The position numbers and the translations under genes are program-made. Below the pieces are notes generated by a model that worked only from the letters and a program-made list of their open reading frames with translations, did not search any database and was not told the origin of the DNA. DNA of 64,000 bases from Welwitschia mirabilis (Eukaryota; Gnetophyta; Gnetopsida; Welwitschiales), in contig JBOZIK010000001.1 of NCBI GenBank assembly GCA_051453625.1, positions 48,194,243 to 48,258,242 on the forward strand, given 5' to 3'. This document shows, in pieces, positions 46,651 through 59,255 of the stretch (position 1 is the stretch's first letter; each line of letters opens with the position of its first letter).

Positions 46651-46689
46651 ATTGAAGATTAATCAATCCTTGTCAATAAACTTAAAGGA

Positions 46690-47470
46690 TGAACTTGAAC
46701 AACTTCTCTTGAAGAATAGGAATGTCTTCACATGGTACTACAAAGACATGCTGGGCATAAGTAAATCTATAGTCATACACAACAATTAAGCAAGCTTGAA
46801 ACAACCCCAGTAAAACAAAAGACTAGAAAGTTGAACCCTAAAATTGCTTTAACAGTCAAATAAGATATCTAATGATTATTAACTATGGGGTTTAGAGATC
46901 CATTAATTACTCTGATTGGATTTCAAACACGATCATAGTTGCAAAGAAAAATGGAAGTATCAGGATATTTATAGATTTTTGGAATTTAAACAAGATCATC
47001 CTTAGGAATGACTATCCCTACCAAACATTGACATTTTGGTAGATAATACTACTGGATATGAATTATTATCTTTTATGAATGGGTATTTGGGCTATAACCA
47101 AATCTTTATTAATCCCAAAGATCAACACAAAAACACCTTCATAAATCCATGTGGATTATTTTATTATGTCAGGATGCCATTTGGACTAAAGAATGCTAGC
47201 ACAACTTATTAATAGGACACGACTTATATCTTACACAACTTGATGTATAAATCTATTGAAGACCATGTTAATGAAATAGTTGTAAAATCACAATAGGCTA
47301 ATCAAAATTTTCAATACTTAGAAAGACTATTTGAAATAGCTTAACCTAAACTTAAAGCCTAAGAAATGTGTCTTGGGAGTCCAATCAGAAAAACTACTAG
47401 GATTCATGATATCAAGTAGGGGGGTAAATATAGACACTGAAAAAGTCAAAGAAATAACAGAAATGCCCCA
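46690..47470 (+). pseudogene. gypsy reverse transcriptase (element D)
   Basis: The plus strand shows DELEQLLLKNRNVFTWYYKD (46689), NTTGYELLSFMNGYLGYNQI (about 47045-47105), FINPCGLFYYVRMPFGLKNA (about 47140-47200) and DHVNEIVVKS (47261-47290). The family has YVDDMVVKS, so the two catalytic Asp residues are Asn and Glu here. TTY followed by TAA-TAG replaces a Gln pair. RT is clearly recognisable and clearly dead. Confidence 0.9.
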
Positions 47471-48560
47471 CTTAAGAACTTAAAAGAATTAAGGGGACTA
47501 CAAGGTAGGCTATAATTAATAAGATGTTTTATCTCAACATTAATAGATAGGTGTGAATCATTCATGCACTTATTAAGAAAGGACACAAACTTCAATTAGG
47601 TTGAGAAATGCCAATAAGCATTTGAAAATATTAAGAACTATTTGATGTCTCCACCAATATTAAGTCCACAAAATCCAAATTATCCATTATACTTATACTT
47701 AATTCATACTTAACATGTAATAAATGCCATGATTATTCAATGATACAAAGATCATAAAGACGAGCCGATCTACTACATAAGTCGAATACTACATTAATAT
47801 GAAAATAATTACTCTAATATTAAGAAAACATGCCTAAGTCTAGTATTTGTGTCACAAAAATTTAGGCATTATCTGATTAGAGGAAAGACAATCGTAATTA
47901 GTAATCAAAATATACTAAAACACATACTCAAATTTTCAATTGAACGCAAGTGATTAACAAAACGAACTTCACTCTTAGCCAAGTTTGACTTGGATTTTCA
48001 ATCACAAAAGTCATTTAAAGAGAGATACATTGTAGAACAACTGGTAGATTTGGCTCAATAAGAAGAAGAAGAAAGTAATATGTCCAACAATCAATTCCCA
48101 GATGAAGAGATCCTCCTTTTAAAGGAATGAAAGAAGTGGGATATCTACATGTATTTTAATGGAGTTAAAAATTAAAACAGGGGATTAGTAGGGATAGTTT
48201 TCTTTTTCAATGGTAATTACACTTGCATGCCCTATCATTCAAGTTCAACTTTCTCTACACAAACAACATAGCCAAGTACGAAGTATTACTAAGAGGGCTT
48301 AACATAGCCATCTAATTGGCACTACACAACTTGAAAATCATTAGAGATTCCCAACTTATGATTAACCAAATCATTGGAACATATAATGTCAGTCTAAGAC
48401 TCTATAACCCTATTTAGAAGAATCCAAGAAAAGCATATCCTAACTAACTAACTATGAGATTGAGTTAACTTTAGGAAGGAATAACAAAATAGCAAATAAT
48501 CTAGCCAATTTGTCCAACTATTATCTACATGATTTGATAATGAAAGAAATTGTAAACATA
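47471..48560 (+). pseudogene. gypsy RNase H regions (element D)
   Basis: First block: SPPILSPQNPNYPLYLYLI near 47650, DEPIYYISRILH near 47761, SLVFVSQKFRHYLIRGKTIV near 47840 and KHILKFSIERK near 47920, as in the gypsy RNase H. Second block: WDIYMYFNGVKN (48140) and GLVGIVFFFNG, then YEIELTLGRNNKIANNLANL (about 48450-48510), which resembles the additional RNase H of Tat-type elements (W.LYFDGS......GAG.....; A...ANN.AE..AL). Confidence 0.82.
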
Positions 48561-49850
48561 TAAAAAATAGATAATTCCTATTTGGAGGAATGTAAAACAA
48601 GTGAGATCTTAGACATTCAATAAGGAAAAAGTTCAAAGGTCATAAAAAATACAACCCAATTAGATGATTGACATATGATTATGATGCATTATTTAAAAGA
48701 TAAAATATTACCTAATAGGTTCACTAATTCTAAAAAGTAAAATTTTAGAATAAAAGCATAAAATTATCCCTAATCTAAGATCAACTTTTGAAAAGGTCAT
48801 TTGATGGTATCTTATTACATTGCCTCAAATATTCTAAAGCATTAACAATCTTAAAAGAAGCCCATTTTTATTTATGTGGAATACACTAGGGGGTAAAATC
48901 ATTATCTCTCCACATCATTCGATTAGTGTATTACTAGATAACTTTACCACAAGAATATATCAATTATGTCAAAAATTGTCATAAATGTCAAATTCACATA
49001 GCTAAATGAATTATACCCAATTGATCCTATGGGGATTTTCAAAAAATGGGGATTAGATATATAGGGCTAATAAATCCACCTTCCTTCAAATCATATGCCT
49101 TTATCTTAACGACAATTAAATACTTCTCAAAATGGATTGAAGCAATCCCATTAAGGAAAATTACATAAATCCAAAAGTTCATCCTAGAAAACATTATCAT
49201 AAGATTCAGAATTCCTTATGGTTTAATGACTGATAATAGCCCCTAGTTCAAATTGGTTGAATTAGATTAATTCTTGCAAAAGTTCAACATAAGCCATTTA
49301 TTCTTGTCACCTAGATATTCACAAGCAAATGATCAAGTTGAATCCACAAATAAAATCATAATCAAACATCTAAAAAAACTTATCCAAATAAATAAGAAGT
49401 CATGGCATGAAAAATTGAGCTATGCCCTATGAGTATGTTGAATAAAAATAAAAACCGCCACTAGATTAACCCCATATGAATTTGTGTACAAATCAGAAAC
49501 ACTTATTCCCATGAAAATACAAATGTCTACTCTTAAGATGATGATCAAGGACTTTGAAATCACAAATAAAAACAAGAAAACAAGATTGACATAATTGGAA
49601 TTGTTAGAGGAAAAACATGATTAAGCCTTGAATCTTGGTCAAATCTACCAAAATCGAATAAGTAAGGCATACAACAAAAATGTCAAAAGTAGAGATTTTA
49701 ATGTCAATGATCTAGTTCTAAAACTTAACAGATCTAAAAAGGGATCAATATTCTCTTCAAACTTGTTAGGACTGTACATGATATCAAAAAAATATGAAAA
49801 GAAACTTATAAATTGAAAAATCTTAATAATATAAAGGATAAGGGGCTAAT
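48561..49850 (+). pseudogene. gypsy integrase (element D)
   Basis: The core reads WGLDI (49047), KSYAFILTTIKYFSKWIEAI (about 49090-49150), FRIPYGLMTDNSP (about 49204-49245), SPRYSQANDQVESTNKIIIK (about 49310-49370) and TPYEFVYKSETLIPMKI (about 49467-49520). The D, D and E catalytic positions are all present, although single stops (TAG) interrupt the frame. The C-terminal piece at 49628-49816 (NVNDLVLKL, KKGSIFSSNLLGLYMI) matches the usual end (GDLVLK...KG...P.W.GPY). An HHCC zinc region upstream is degraded. Confidence 0.9.
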
Positions 49851-50236
49851 AAATTCTTATTATTTAAAGAAATATTACTATTAAATCATTGCTTTAAATC
49901 ATTTCAAGTTAAGATTTCATCTTTCTTTTAATGTGTTAGTTGTAACTATATTATCACATAGATTTCATGTTCTTCTTTATCAGAATTATGAATTTTCAAC
50001 AAAGAAAGCAAAATAGAGCTTCCAATTACTAAAATGTTCAAAACATGACCAATAGGATTAGGTACTTACTCGATGAAATGACATCACTAAGGCATCATCT
50101 CAAGCAAACTACAAATCAACAAGAGCCAAATCACAAAAACTAAGAGGAAACAACATTTGATCTAGAAGAAGCACAACCTATTGAAGATTCAGAAGAACAA
50201 ATAGGTTTTTACTGTAATATGACCCCATGTCATAGT
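49851..50236 (+). other. 3' untranslated part of element D
   Basis: No domain is seen between integrase and the polypurine tract. A Glu/Gln-rich stretch near 50100-50210 is open for a short distance. Confidence 0.5.
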
Positions 50237-50251
50237 AAAAAGGGAGTAAAC
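50237..50251 (+). other. Polypurine tract of element D
   Basis: AAAAAGGGAGTAAAC directly precedes the LTR start TGTGATGG at 50252. Confidence 0.85.
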
Positions 50252-51365
50252 TGTGATGGAATTCATTAAGAACCAAATTGAATTTCCCAAATCACGAATA
50301 AAGTTTAGATCATGAAATGAATAGACCTTCAAAGTATGTCTACAAAAGTCTATTTTCAACATTCTATCGGCAAAAGTTTATCTTCAATGTTCTGTTTATG
50401 AAAGTCTATCTTTAGCATTTCATTTATCAAAATTCATCTTCAATATTTTATCTATAAATATTCATCTTTAGCATTCTGTCTATAAATATATGTCTCTAGC
50501 ATTCTATATGTGCAAGTCTATCTCTAGCATTTCATATGAAAAACTCTCTCTCCAGCATTTCTTTCATAAAACTCTCTCCCAACATTCTGTTTATAAAACT
50601 TTATCTCTAGTATTCCATTTGTAAAACTCCATCTTGAGGATTTCATCTGCAAAACTTTATTTATAGTATTATATCTAGAAGATTTCACATATAAAACCTA
50701 GTTACAAAATTCTATCTCTAGCAAACTATCTTTAAAACTCTGTCTTCAAAATAGTTTTGTAGGTAATCTACAAAAAGGAGAAGAAAAGTCCAAATTAACT
50801 TCTTTCATGATCTTAATGTGGTCCACTTATCCGTACTTTTTCTAGGGTTTAATCCTAATAAATCCTCACTCATCACACCCTTTTCTCAACCTCTCAACCA
50901 CTTCCTCTTATTATAAATTCATTCTTAATGCTTGAGAAATGGTAAGTTGGTGAATTATTTAGGTATTAGAAGGAAGCAAAGTTATCAGCCACTAGAAAGC
51001 TCTCTTTAGTTAAGCATGTAAGAATTAAAAGAGAGGATTATGGACCGCACCTACTTAGCCATCATCACAAGCATGGAAACCAAAAGTTTTCTTTGATATC
51101 AAGATTAACATAGCTTGAGTCTTGTAAGTCTACTCTCTACAAGTCAATAAAGTCATCATTTCTTGCTTTGTGGGTATATCTGATACATTTCCATCTTTTT
51201 CTTAGGAATTTTATGAATCAAATATGTCCTTTAGAGCTTTGAAAAGGCTTTGTCATTATTTTTAAGGTTTTACATCTTAAATCTTCTTATTCTGTCTACT
51301 AAATAGTTCTATCTAGTTTATTAGATTTACTTCATAAGATTCTTTAAATTATCAATTTGTTAAAA
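50252..51365 (+). repeat. 3' LTR of element D, truncated
   Basis: It aligns with 38659-39605 (start TGTGATGGAA; shared late block gcttgagtcttgtaagt). Similarity ends at about 51365, about 0.6 kb before the LTR end seen in the 5' copy. A 40 bp piece near 51010-51050 is not in the 5' LTR. The break coincides with the start of element E. Confidence 0.85.
50340..50720 (+). repeat. 28 bp tandem repeats in the element D 3' LTR
   Basis: About 13 imperfect units of the same 28 bp sequence as in the 5' LTR (for example tagcattctgtctataaata). More units are present here than at 38767-39010, so the array length has changed since insertion. Confidence 0.85.
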
Positions 51366-52379
51366 TAGCAATTAATAAAGCTAAATTTTATGTAATAATT
51401 TTCTTATTAATGAAGAGTTTTTCCTTATGTCAATTATATATTTCATTAGTAAATAGATGTTTTTATCTATCTTTATGCCCACTAATAAATAGGTTAGTGG
51501 TTAGAATGTTAGAAGGTTAGTATATATATTTCATTATTGTATTCTAGGTACAGGATGCCATTTGGCATGAAGATGAGAGAGAAGGTTGAGGAGTGAATCA
51601 ACATAAAAACCTCAACCACTTGCCTATTCCTAAGGAGCAAAGAATGGAAATTGAAAAAACTGACTAGGGTATAAAAATGTGATCACCACCAAAGGTCAGG
51701 ATATTTTTGACACATAGTTCCAATAATAAACAAGGCAAAGAGGTTAAGTAAGGGAACTCCAACTCCTTTGCAAAAGTTTCAGTAGCACTTTCCCACATTT
51801 CATAGTATTACCTGAAAAGGAGAACACAATTATTAGCTCGTCTTTATGTACAATTGATATTTCAATATAAAAAATGAAAAACATTTGAATATCATTGTGT
51901 GCATATTTTATTACTTTAAAAAGTAATATTACTTCTATGTCACTCCTATTTGTGTAGTTAAACATAAACTAGGATAATTTCAGTGCTTAGAAATAAGTAT
52001 TAATCAATAGGTTGCTTAACTTCTATTATGTTTATTTATTTCTCTATTCCTCCTTAATGTATTATATGTACATAGTAGTTTGATTTTAATAAATAACTTA
52101 ACTTAGTTCAAGTAACTTTATCACAAGACTGTTATGATGATGAATTTTAAACTAAATGGTTAAGTCATAACTAGTTCTTTAGTAAGCCTTCATGTATTTT
52201 CATTTTAATGATTTGTGCTTATTTCAGGTTAATAGTAGAATAATTTCTATACCTTGCGAGCATTGTTTATAGTTTTTAGTAATATTTTGTGATACTTTCT
52301 GCATTTATTTATAACATAAGCCACCCATCAATGGCCTTTTTTTTTACTACATTTATCTACCCTCTTAAAGTATCTCTTC
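51366..52379 (-). other. Element E sequence beyond gag core, unassigned
   Basis: No clear motif. This could be the gag C-terminal region or unrelated DNA. Confidence 0.35.
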
Positions 52380-53000
52380 CTTTTTTAAAGTTCTTGCCCC
52401 TAATCCATGATTCTTCACTAAGTTTTACCTTTTCTATGGCCTCAATAAGAGTGCTACAATGGAAAATCTTAATGTGACTTTGAATCATAAGATGCAAACC
52501 TATCACTAATCTACTTACTTTTACCACCTCACTTCTAGCTATCTTTAAGACATACCTTAGTAGATCTATGAATTTGTTTTCATATTAAGCCACTGTTATG
52601 AAGCCTTGCTTGAGGCTATAGAACTCTTATGCCTTTGCATTCTTATAGAATTTTGATATGTAACTCACTTGAAATTTAGCCTCAAAGTCCTTTCAAGGTA
52701 GTTAATCTAAAAATTAAGGTCTTGCCTTCTCTACTTTTCACCACAGTCCTGCACCTTTCTTTAGTTGATGAGTTGAGAATGCCATGAGTTGAGAATGCCA
52801 TATTTTATTCTAAAGTAAAGTAAAATAGCTTTAATTCTCATGATATGGGTAACAACCATACTTTATCTTTTGCTGCGTTATCCAATCTCTTAAAAACTAG
52901 AGGGTTTGATTCGTTGAATTGCATTATCAGTTTTCTAGATATTTATGCATCATTTTCTACCATTGGTTTTCTCTTGTAATTCATCCACTAGGCTATTGAC
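52380..53000 (-). pseudogene. chromovirus gag (element E)
   Basis: The minus strand reads QFNESNPLVFKRLDNAAKDK (about 52915-52850). After shifts come KFQVSYISKFYKNAKA (about 52690-52640), EFYSLKQGFITVA (about 52640-52600), YENKFIDLLRYVLKIARSEV and SRLVIGLHLMIQSHIKIFHC. This follows the Retrotrans_gag pattern F...Y......A..REF..L.QG..TV..Y...F..L.R. The stops at A-stop-EF and VA-stop-YE could come from CAG/CAA (Gln) or from Lys/Arg codons. Confidence 0.82.
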
Positions 53001-53115
53001 TAAGTTAGCTACAAATATAAGATTAGTAGGAGAAATTACTTCTCTTTTGGAGCCATTGGTCAAATCCTATAAGTTCTTAAAAGTTTGCTATTAATAAGCA
53101 AAATTTTTAACCTAA

Positions 53116-53128
53116 GGCTTTAATACCA
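53116..53128 (-). other. Primer-binding site, initiator tRNA-Met type (element E)
   Basis: The minus strand reads TGGTATTAAAGCC. It differs from TGGTATCAGAGCC by two transitions. It lies 3 nt from the LTR end TAACA at 53132. Confidence 0.78.
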
Positions 53129-53619
53129 AATTGTTAAAACCTCACAAGCTTTGAGAAATTTTATCTGATATTAACAAGATTAATATTAGTTAGATAGGCT
53201 TAGAGAATTTATTAGCATCATTTTTACACTACCTACATAATTCTTAAGCATTCTATAAAAGACTTATAGTAAGTTTCTAGGTCATTAGAATCTGCCTTAA
53301 TGTTAAACTTTATTAGGTTTTGCAAAAACATGAACATTAAGCTTTCTTTAAAAGATTTGATAATAAGGTAACTTCTTTGTGATAAGTAAAATTTGGCTTA
53401 AAAATATCTTACTTAGAGTAATTTAGTAGGTGAAATTACTTAATTAAGAAAATATATCTCCCAAAACCCACATTTACTACATGAAGCCATAACTTACAAG
53501 AGCATTTGCAAAAGTAGAGGACGTGATGATTACTCTCTTTTTTCCCCCATTATGAGTACATTTTTTATTAGCATTAGATTTTACCTAAAACTTAATTTAT
53601 TTAAGTATTTATTCTTTTA

Positions 53620-54440
53620 TGTAAAACCCACTTTTACCTTTTTATATTAGCTTTTAAAAGTCTAAGAACTTTTGAAAGTGGCACTAAAAGGGTTCATTGG
53701 GATTTATTTGAAGTAGTTTTCACTTCTTAAAAAATTATTTTATTAAAACCTGCTTTTATCCTTCTATATTTGCTTTCAAAAGTTTAAGAACTTTTGAAAG
53801 TAGCATTAAAAGGGTTATTTTAGGTTTATTTGAAGTAATTTTCACTAATGCATTTATTAAAAGTTTCTCTTAAAAAGTTCTTTTATTAAAACCCATTGTT
53901 TCCCTTTTATATTGGCTTTTAAAATTCTAAGAACTTTTGAAAGTAGCACTAAAAATTATTCATTGGGGTTTAATTGAAGTAATTTTTACTAATTTATTTA
54001 TTACAAGTTTCTTTTAAAAAGTTCTTTTTATTAAAACCCACTATTATCCTTATATATTAGGTTTCAAATGTCCCAAAACTTTTGAAAGCAGTACTAAAAT
54101 GATTCATTGGGGTTTATTTGAAGTAATTTTTACTAATTCATTTTTTGCAAGTTTTCTTAAAAAGTTGTTTTATTAAAACCCAATGTTACCCTTCTATATT
54201 AGTTTTTAAAACTTCAAGAACTTTTGAAAGCATCACTAGAAGGATTCATTGGGATTTATTTGAATTAATTTTCACTAATTTATTTATTAAAAGTTTCTCT
54301 TAAAAAGTTCTTTTATTAAAACTCAGTGTTGCCCTTTTATATTAGCTTTTTTAAAAAGTCCAAGAACTTTTAAAAGTAGCACTAGAAGGGTTTTTTAGGG
54401 TTTATTTGAAGTAATTTTTATTAAAGACTCATTTCTTTAA
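53620..54440. repeat. Tandem array of a 145 bp unit, about 6 copies
   Basis: The block aagaacttttgaaagtagca recurs near 53664, 53786, 53928, 54075, 54217 and 54362. Each copy also contains ttcattggggtttatttgaa and agttcttttattaaaaccca. Most spacings are 141-148 bp; the first is about 121. Confidence 0.9.
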
Positions 54441-55209
54441 TATTATAGAAGAGCATTTTCATAGCATTAACATAAATTCTAGGAATGAATATGTAACTTA
54501 ATTTTAAAAAAAACCCAAAAAGGGTAACATTCATTTAACATTAAAATAAATGTGTAAATAAGAGTCTAGATTATACTAAAACTAATTATTATTGCTAAAA
54601 TAGATTAGACTGGAATCTAACCATTGAAAGAGCTAAAATAAAACTAAATCTAACCATTTTTAAGTATAATATTTACTACAGAAAAATAAGCTAATCAAGA
54701 AATACATTGTTCTACTACAAAATCATTATGATACTAATGTTTTCACTTTTAATAACCTTTAAAAAAAACTAATCAACCATAATAGAATCTAATTATATTT
54801 AAACATAACAAAATAAAATAAGGAAAAGAGAAAAATAAGAAGAATAAGAGTAATTTTTACAAACCCATAACAAGTCCTAGAGAAGGATTGATTTAAGAGA
54901 ATAAAATACAAGCCCAAAATCTAAGTCCCATAGGAAGGACCATACAAGAAATAAAATTTTAGCCCACAAATAGCATAATAAAAAGCTATAATTCATCTAT
55001 AAGAAAAAATATCATTATCACCATTTCTAAGATGTTTTCACTCTTATAATGCATAATTCAGAAGATTAGGCACTATTGTAAAGCTATTTTAGAAGAGTTT
55101 AATAGGATTAAGATGGACTAAATCAATTGTTGTACCTATTTAAAAAAAATACCAACAACACTAATATTAATTCCTTTTACCCCTATAATGTACATTTTAG
55201 GAGCTTGAA

Positions 55210-58200
55210 CACTTCTAAAATACTATCTAAAATGGGTTTTAGGTTAAGAAAAATGCTATAAGAGACAAATAAATAATTCTATATAAATAAAAGAATAAGT
55301 ATTTATACAGAAAATTTTGAAGGGGCAGTAGAAAGGTGGAAGATAAGAGCTTGGGGGAGTGGAGTGTGAAATCTTGAAAAGTAGGGGAGAGAGTTTGAGA
55401 ACATTTGGAGGATAAAATATGGATTAAGAACTCCAATAACGTTTTTAGGGGGGAAGGGATTAAGAAGTTTGAGGAAGTAATTAAGAATCATGGGTGAGGG
55501 GTTGAGAACTTAAGGAAAATAGAAAAAATTCAAATGACATCAAATTTTTTCCCAACTATTTATATACGAAAAGATAAATTTATAAAAAAGGAGAAATGTG
55601 GAATGTGCATTTCTAGCAAGGGATAAAGTAATATTTTTCATAAAGTTACAACACTCTACAAAAGCATCATAGATTTGAATTTTCTTTGAAACTAAGTTTA
55701 CAAGTATAGGGCATTAAAAAATTAGCTCAAAGGATAATTTTTTTTCATTCAAGAGTATAAATCATTAAGATTACAAAATTTTACTATAGCATAACTTTAG
55801 GATTTAAAGATGAAGGTAGTAATTTCTTATCCAAATGCTACTATCGCCATTTGATGATTAAATTTTTAAGAAGTTATTGTACTTGGGTTAAACGTATATG
55901 GATTAGAACTATTAAAAACATAGTTATTAACATAGTGCAAGTGAGGAAAGAGGGTTTCAAAAAAATCTAAAAGTATTCAAAATAGAGCAAGATGAGGAGA
56001 ATCCAAAATTTCAGAGTGAGAAGGTGATAATTTTGGTTATCTTAAATTTATGTTTAATAAAAATTAACAAGTTCAATAACACAGGTGTGCTCCAACTAGG
56101 AGGAATTTCATTCTTTTTTTTTTAATGAATTTTTTCATAATATCCTTGGTATTTTACTTTTATGGACATGAAAGCCCAATAAAGGGTATCACCTCTAAAG
56201 TTCACATCACCTAGTTGTTCTCGCTAGATTTTTATTTTTACTATTGAACAAGTAAAGCACAAATATCAACTTTACTTCAAGTCCCAAGAAATATTACCCT
56301 AATACTCTTATTTTTTAAAGACAATAATTAAAAGTTAGAAAAATAACAACTTTCAGAAGTAAAAATTATCCAAAAATTATAAAAACAAAAAAAGAGACTA
56401 AAGAAAAGGAGGAGAAATTTTGCACGAATAAAGAATTTTAACATTTAAAAGTAGACAAACCATTACTTAAAAAGTAAAAGGATTTTAAACTATACCTAAT
56501 GAGGTAGAATAAGTGCAGATTATAAAGTTTGAGAGCCTTCCTCTTGAGTTGTATGGCCAAAATGCTAAAGAAAGCCTTAAGAAGGAGTGAGAAAAGGACA
56601 AGGCATTCAAGTTCCATCATATTTATAAAAAGAGTTGATGAGGTGTTAAGTTTTCAAGTGACCACTTGGTTTTCTCCTGAAACTCCTCCTTTGGATAGGA
56701 AAAGGGAGAAAGAAGGGAGGCTTAAGAGGTTTGAAAGGGAAGGAGTTAAGAACTTATGGGAAGAGGATTGAGAATATTGGGACAATAGTTTGGAACTTAG
56801 AAAAGGTAAATAAAAAATAAAATAAAATGACATAAAGTCTTTCTTAGCTATTTCTACTAGAAAAGATAAATTTTCAAAAGAAAAAAAGACATAGAGTGTA
56901 TATTTCTAGTAAGGAAGAAAGTAACATTTTTCATTAAATTACAACATACAACACTCCACAAAAGCATCATAAGTTTGAAATTTTTCTATAATTAAATATA
57001 TAAGTATAGAACATCATAAAATTAGCTCATATGATGAATTTTTTAATCTAAGAATACAAAATATTTAGCTTCTAACATTTTTCTTTTGTACAACCTTAAA
57101 TTTTAAAGGTGAAGACATCAATTTCTTATCCAAATTTCACCACCACTTGATGGCCAAATTTCTAAGTACCCCTATACTTGTGACAAAATTATATCAATGA
57201 AAACCATTAAAACATAGTTCTCAGCATGGTTTAGGTGAGGGAAAAAGGTTTTCACAAAACCCAAGAGTATTCAAAATAGAACCAGAGGAGGAAAATCAAA
57301 AATTTTAAAGTGAGAAGATGAACATCTAGTTATCTTAAATTTATGTTCAATAAAAGCTTATAGTTTTAGCAACACAAGTGCACCCTTACTAGAAGGGATT
57401 TCATTCTTTTCTTTTTTGCACATTTTTTTTCACTCTCCCTTTCAATTCACTTCCATAGCCATGAAATCCCAATAGAGAATAGTTCCTTTGAGGTTTGCAT
57501 CACCGAATTTCCCTAGCCAGATCTTTATTTTTGTTATTTAATAAGTAAAAAGTAAATCTCAACTTTACTCTATGGCCTAACAAATATTGATGTAAAATTT
57601 TTATTTTGGTAAAATAATAATTAAAAGTTTAAAATATAACAACTTTTAAAATTAAAAATAACTAAAAATAAGAAAATATTAAAGAAAGTAAGTAGAAATT
57701 TTATAAGAATAGAGAGTTTTAGTATTACAAAGTAGATCAACTATCACTTAAGAATTAAAAGGATCCTAAAACATACCCAAAAAGGTAAAAGAAGAATAGA
57801 TTCTAAAGTTTAAAAGCCTTCCTCTTAAGTTGCTGGGCAAACAATTGAAGAAAAACTTAAGAAGAAGTGAAAAAGAAACAAGGCCTTTAAGTTCCATCAT
57901 ATTTATAGAAAGAGTTGATGAGGTGTCAAGTTTTTAAGTGACCACTTGAATTTTCCTTAAACTAGCTACTTTGGCTAAGAAAGGAGGAGGAGGAAATGGG
58001 AGAAGGAAAGGATTAAAGGATTTTATTACAAGAGGCGGGGGAGGGGGATGGGATCGAGAACTTCCATGGAAAGGGGTTGAGAATCTTAGAGAAGGGATCA
58101 AAAACTTAGAGAAAGATAATTTAAAAAATTAAATGACATTAAAGTTTATTCTAGATATTTATATGAAAAACATAAAATTCTAAACAAGGAGAAATACATA

Positions 58201-59255
58201 GTTTGTCCATTTCCATCAAGGGACAAAGTAAAATTTTTCATTAAATTACAAGAGACAACACTCTAAAAAAGCATCATAGGTTTGAATGTTTTTTGGAATT
58301 AAGTCTCTAAGTATAGGGCATCACAAAATTAACCTAATGGATAAAATTTCCTTCATTTAAGAATATAAAATATTAATCTTATAATATTTTGCTATTACAT
58401 AGCCTTAAAATTTAAAGGTGAAGATAGTAATTCCTTATTCAAATTCCACCACCACTACTTGATGGCCAAATTTCTAAGTAGTTCTTATACATATGGAAAA
58501 ATTGCATGGATGGTAACCATTAAAAACATAGTTATTAGCATGATCCAGGTGAGAGAAGAGGATTTCAAGAAGACTTAAAAGTATCCAAAAAAAAAAAATA
58601 AGAGGAGAAAACCCTAAAATTTCAAAGTAAGAAGGTGATCATTTTGGTTATCTTAAATTTATGTTTAATAAAAATTCATAGTTTTAAAAACACAAGTGTG
58701 CAGTTCACTTCTATGGCCATGAAAGCCTAATAGAGGGGATCCCATTGAAGTGGAAATCACTTAGTTACCATGGCTATATTTTTATTTTTGCTATTTAACA
58801 ACTAAAGCACAAATCTTAGCTTTACTCTGGCCTAAGAAGTATTACTCTAAAACTTTCAATTTTAAAAAACAACAATTATAAATTGGAAAGACAAAAATTT
58901 TAAGAAGTAAAAATTAGCCCAAAATAAGAAACTATTAACGAAAATAAGTAAAATCTTACAAGAATAGAGAATTTTATGATTATAAAGTAGATCATCCATT
59001 ACTCAAGAAGTAAAAAGATTCTAAATCATACCCAAAGAGGTAGAAAAAGTATAGATTTTGAAGTTTGAGAGCCTTCCTCTTAAGTTGTATGGATAAAAGC
59101 TAAAGAAAAACTTGAGAATAAGTAAAATAGAGATAAGGCCTTCAAGTTTCATCATATTAATAATTGATGAGTTGTTAAGTTTTGAAGTGACCACTTGGCT
59201 TTTTCCTAAACCCCCTACTTCGCACTTGGCTTTTTGAGAGAACAATGATAAAAGT
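55210..59255. repeat. Tandem array of a 1.3 kb unit, about 3 copies
   Basis: Marker blocks recur with constant spacing: aaagcatcat at 55661, 56961 and 58268; gccttcctctt near 56533, 57812 and 59072; ggttatcttaaatttatgtt near 56035, 57330 and 58646. The first unit lacks its leading part and the last is cut at about 59255. Identity between units is about 80% by eye. Confidence 0.9.
56621..56631 (-). promoter_or_regulatory. TATA-like box in 1.3 kb unit, second copy
   Basis: The minus strand reads TTTTTATAAATATGATGG. The equivalent site in the third copy is at 57901-57908 (CTATAAATATGATGG). In the last partial copy near 59150 it is lost. Other TATA-like sites are at 55556-55568 (CGTATATAAATAG) and near 58160. 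Function is inferred from the sequence only. Confidence 0.4.

Larger units (their letters stand above)
38659..51365 (+). mobile_element. Element D: Tat-like Ty3/gypsy retrotransposon
   Basis: The element has matching LTRs (38659-40270, and 50252-about 51365 truncated), a PBS-like site, then gag, protease, RT, RNase H, integrase and polypurine tract in gypsy order on the plus strand. All frames contain stops. It is larger than expected (12.7 kb) because of a Sirevirus LTR fragment in the leader and about 3 kb of unexplained sequence between protease and RT. Tat affinity is inferred from the gag type, LTR length and a second RNase H-like block. Confidence 0.88.

Noticed and set aside
51540-51575. 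Phrase reading RMPFGMK, like a gypsy RT motif
   Set aside because: The neighbouring residues do not match RT, and a seven-residue match alone can arise by chance.
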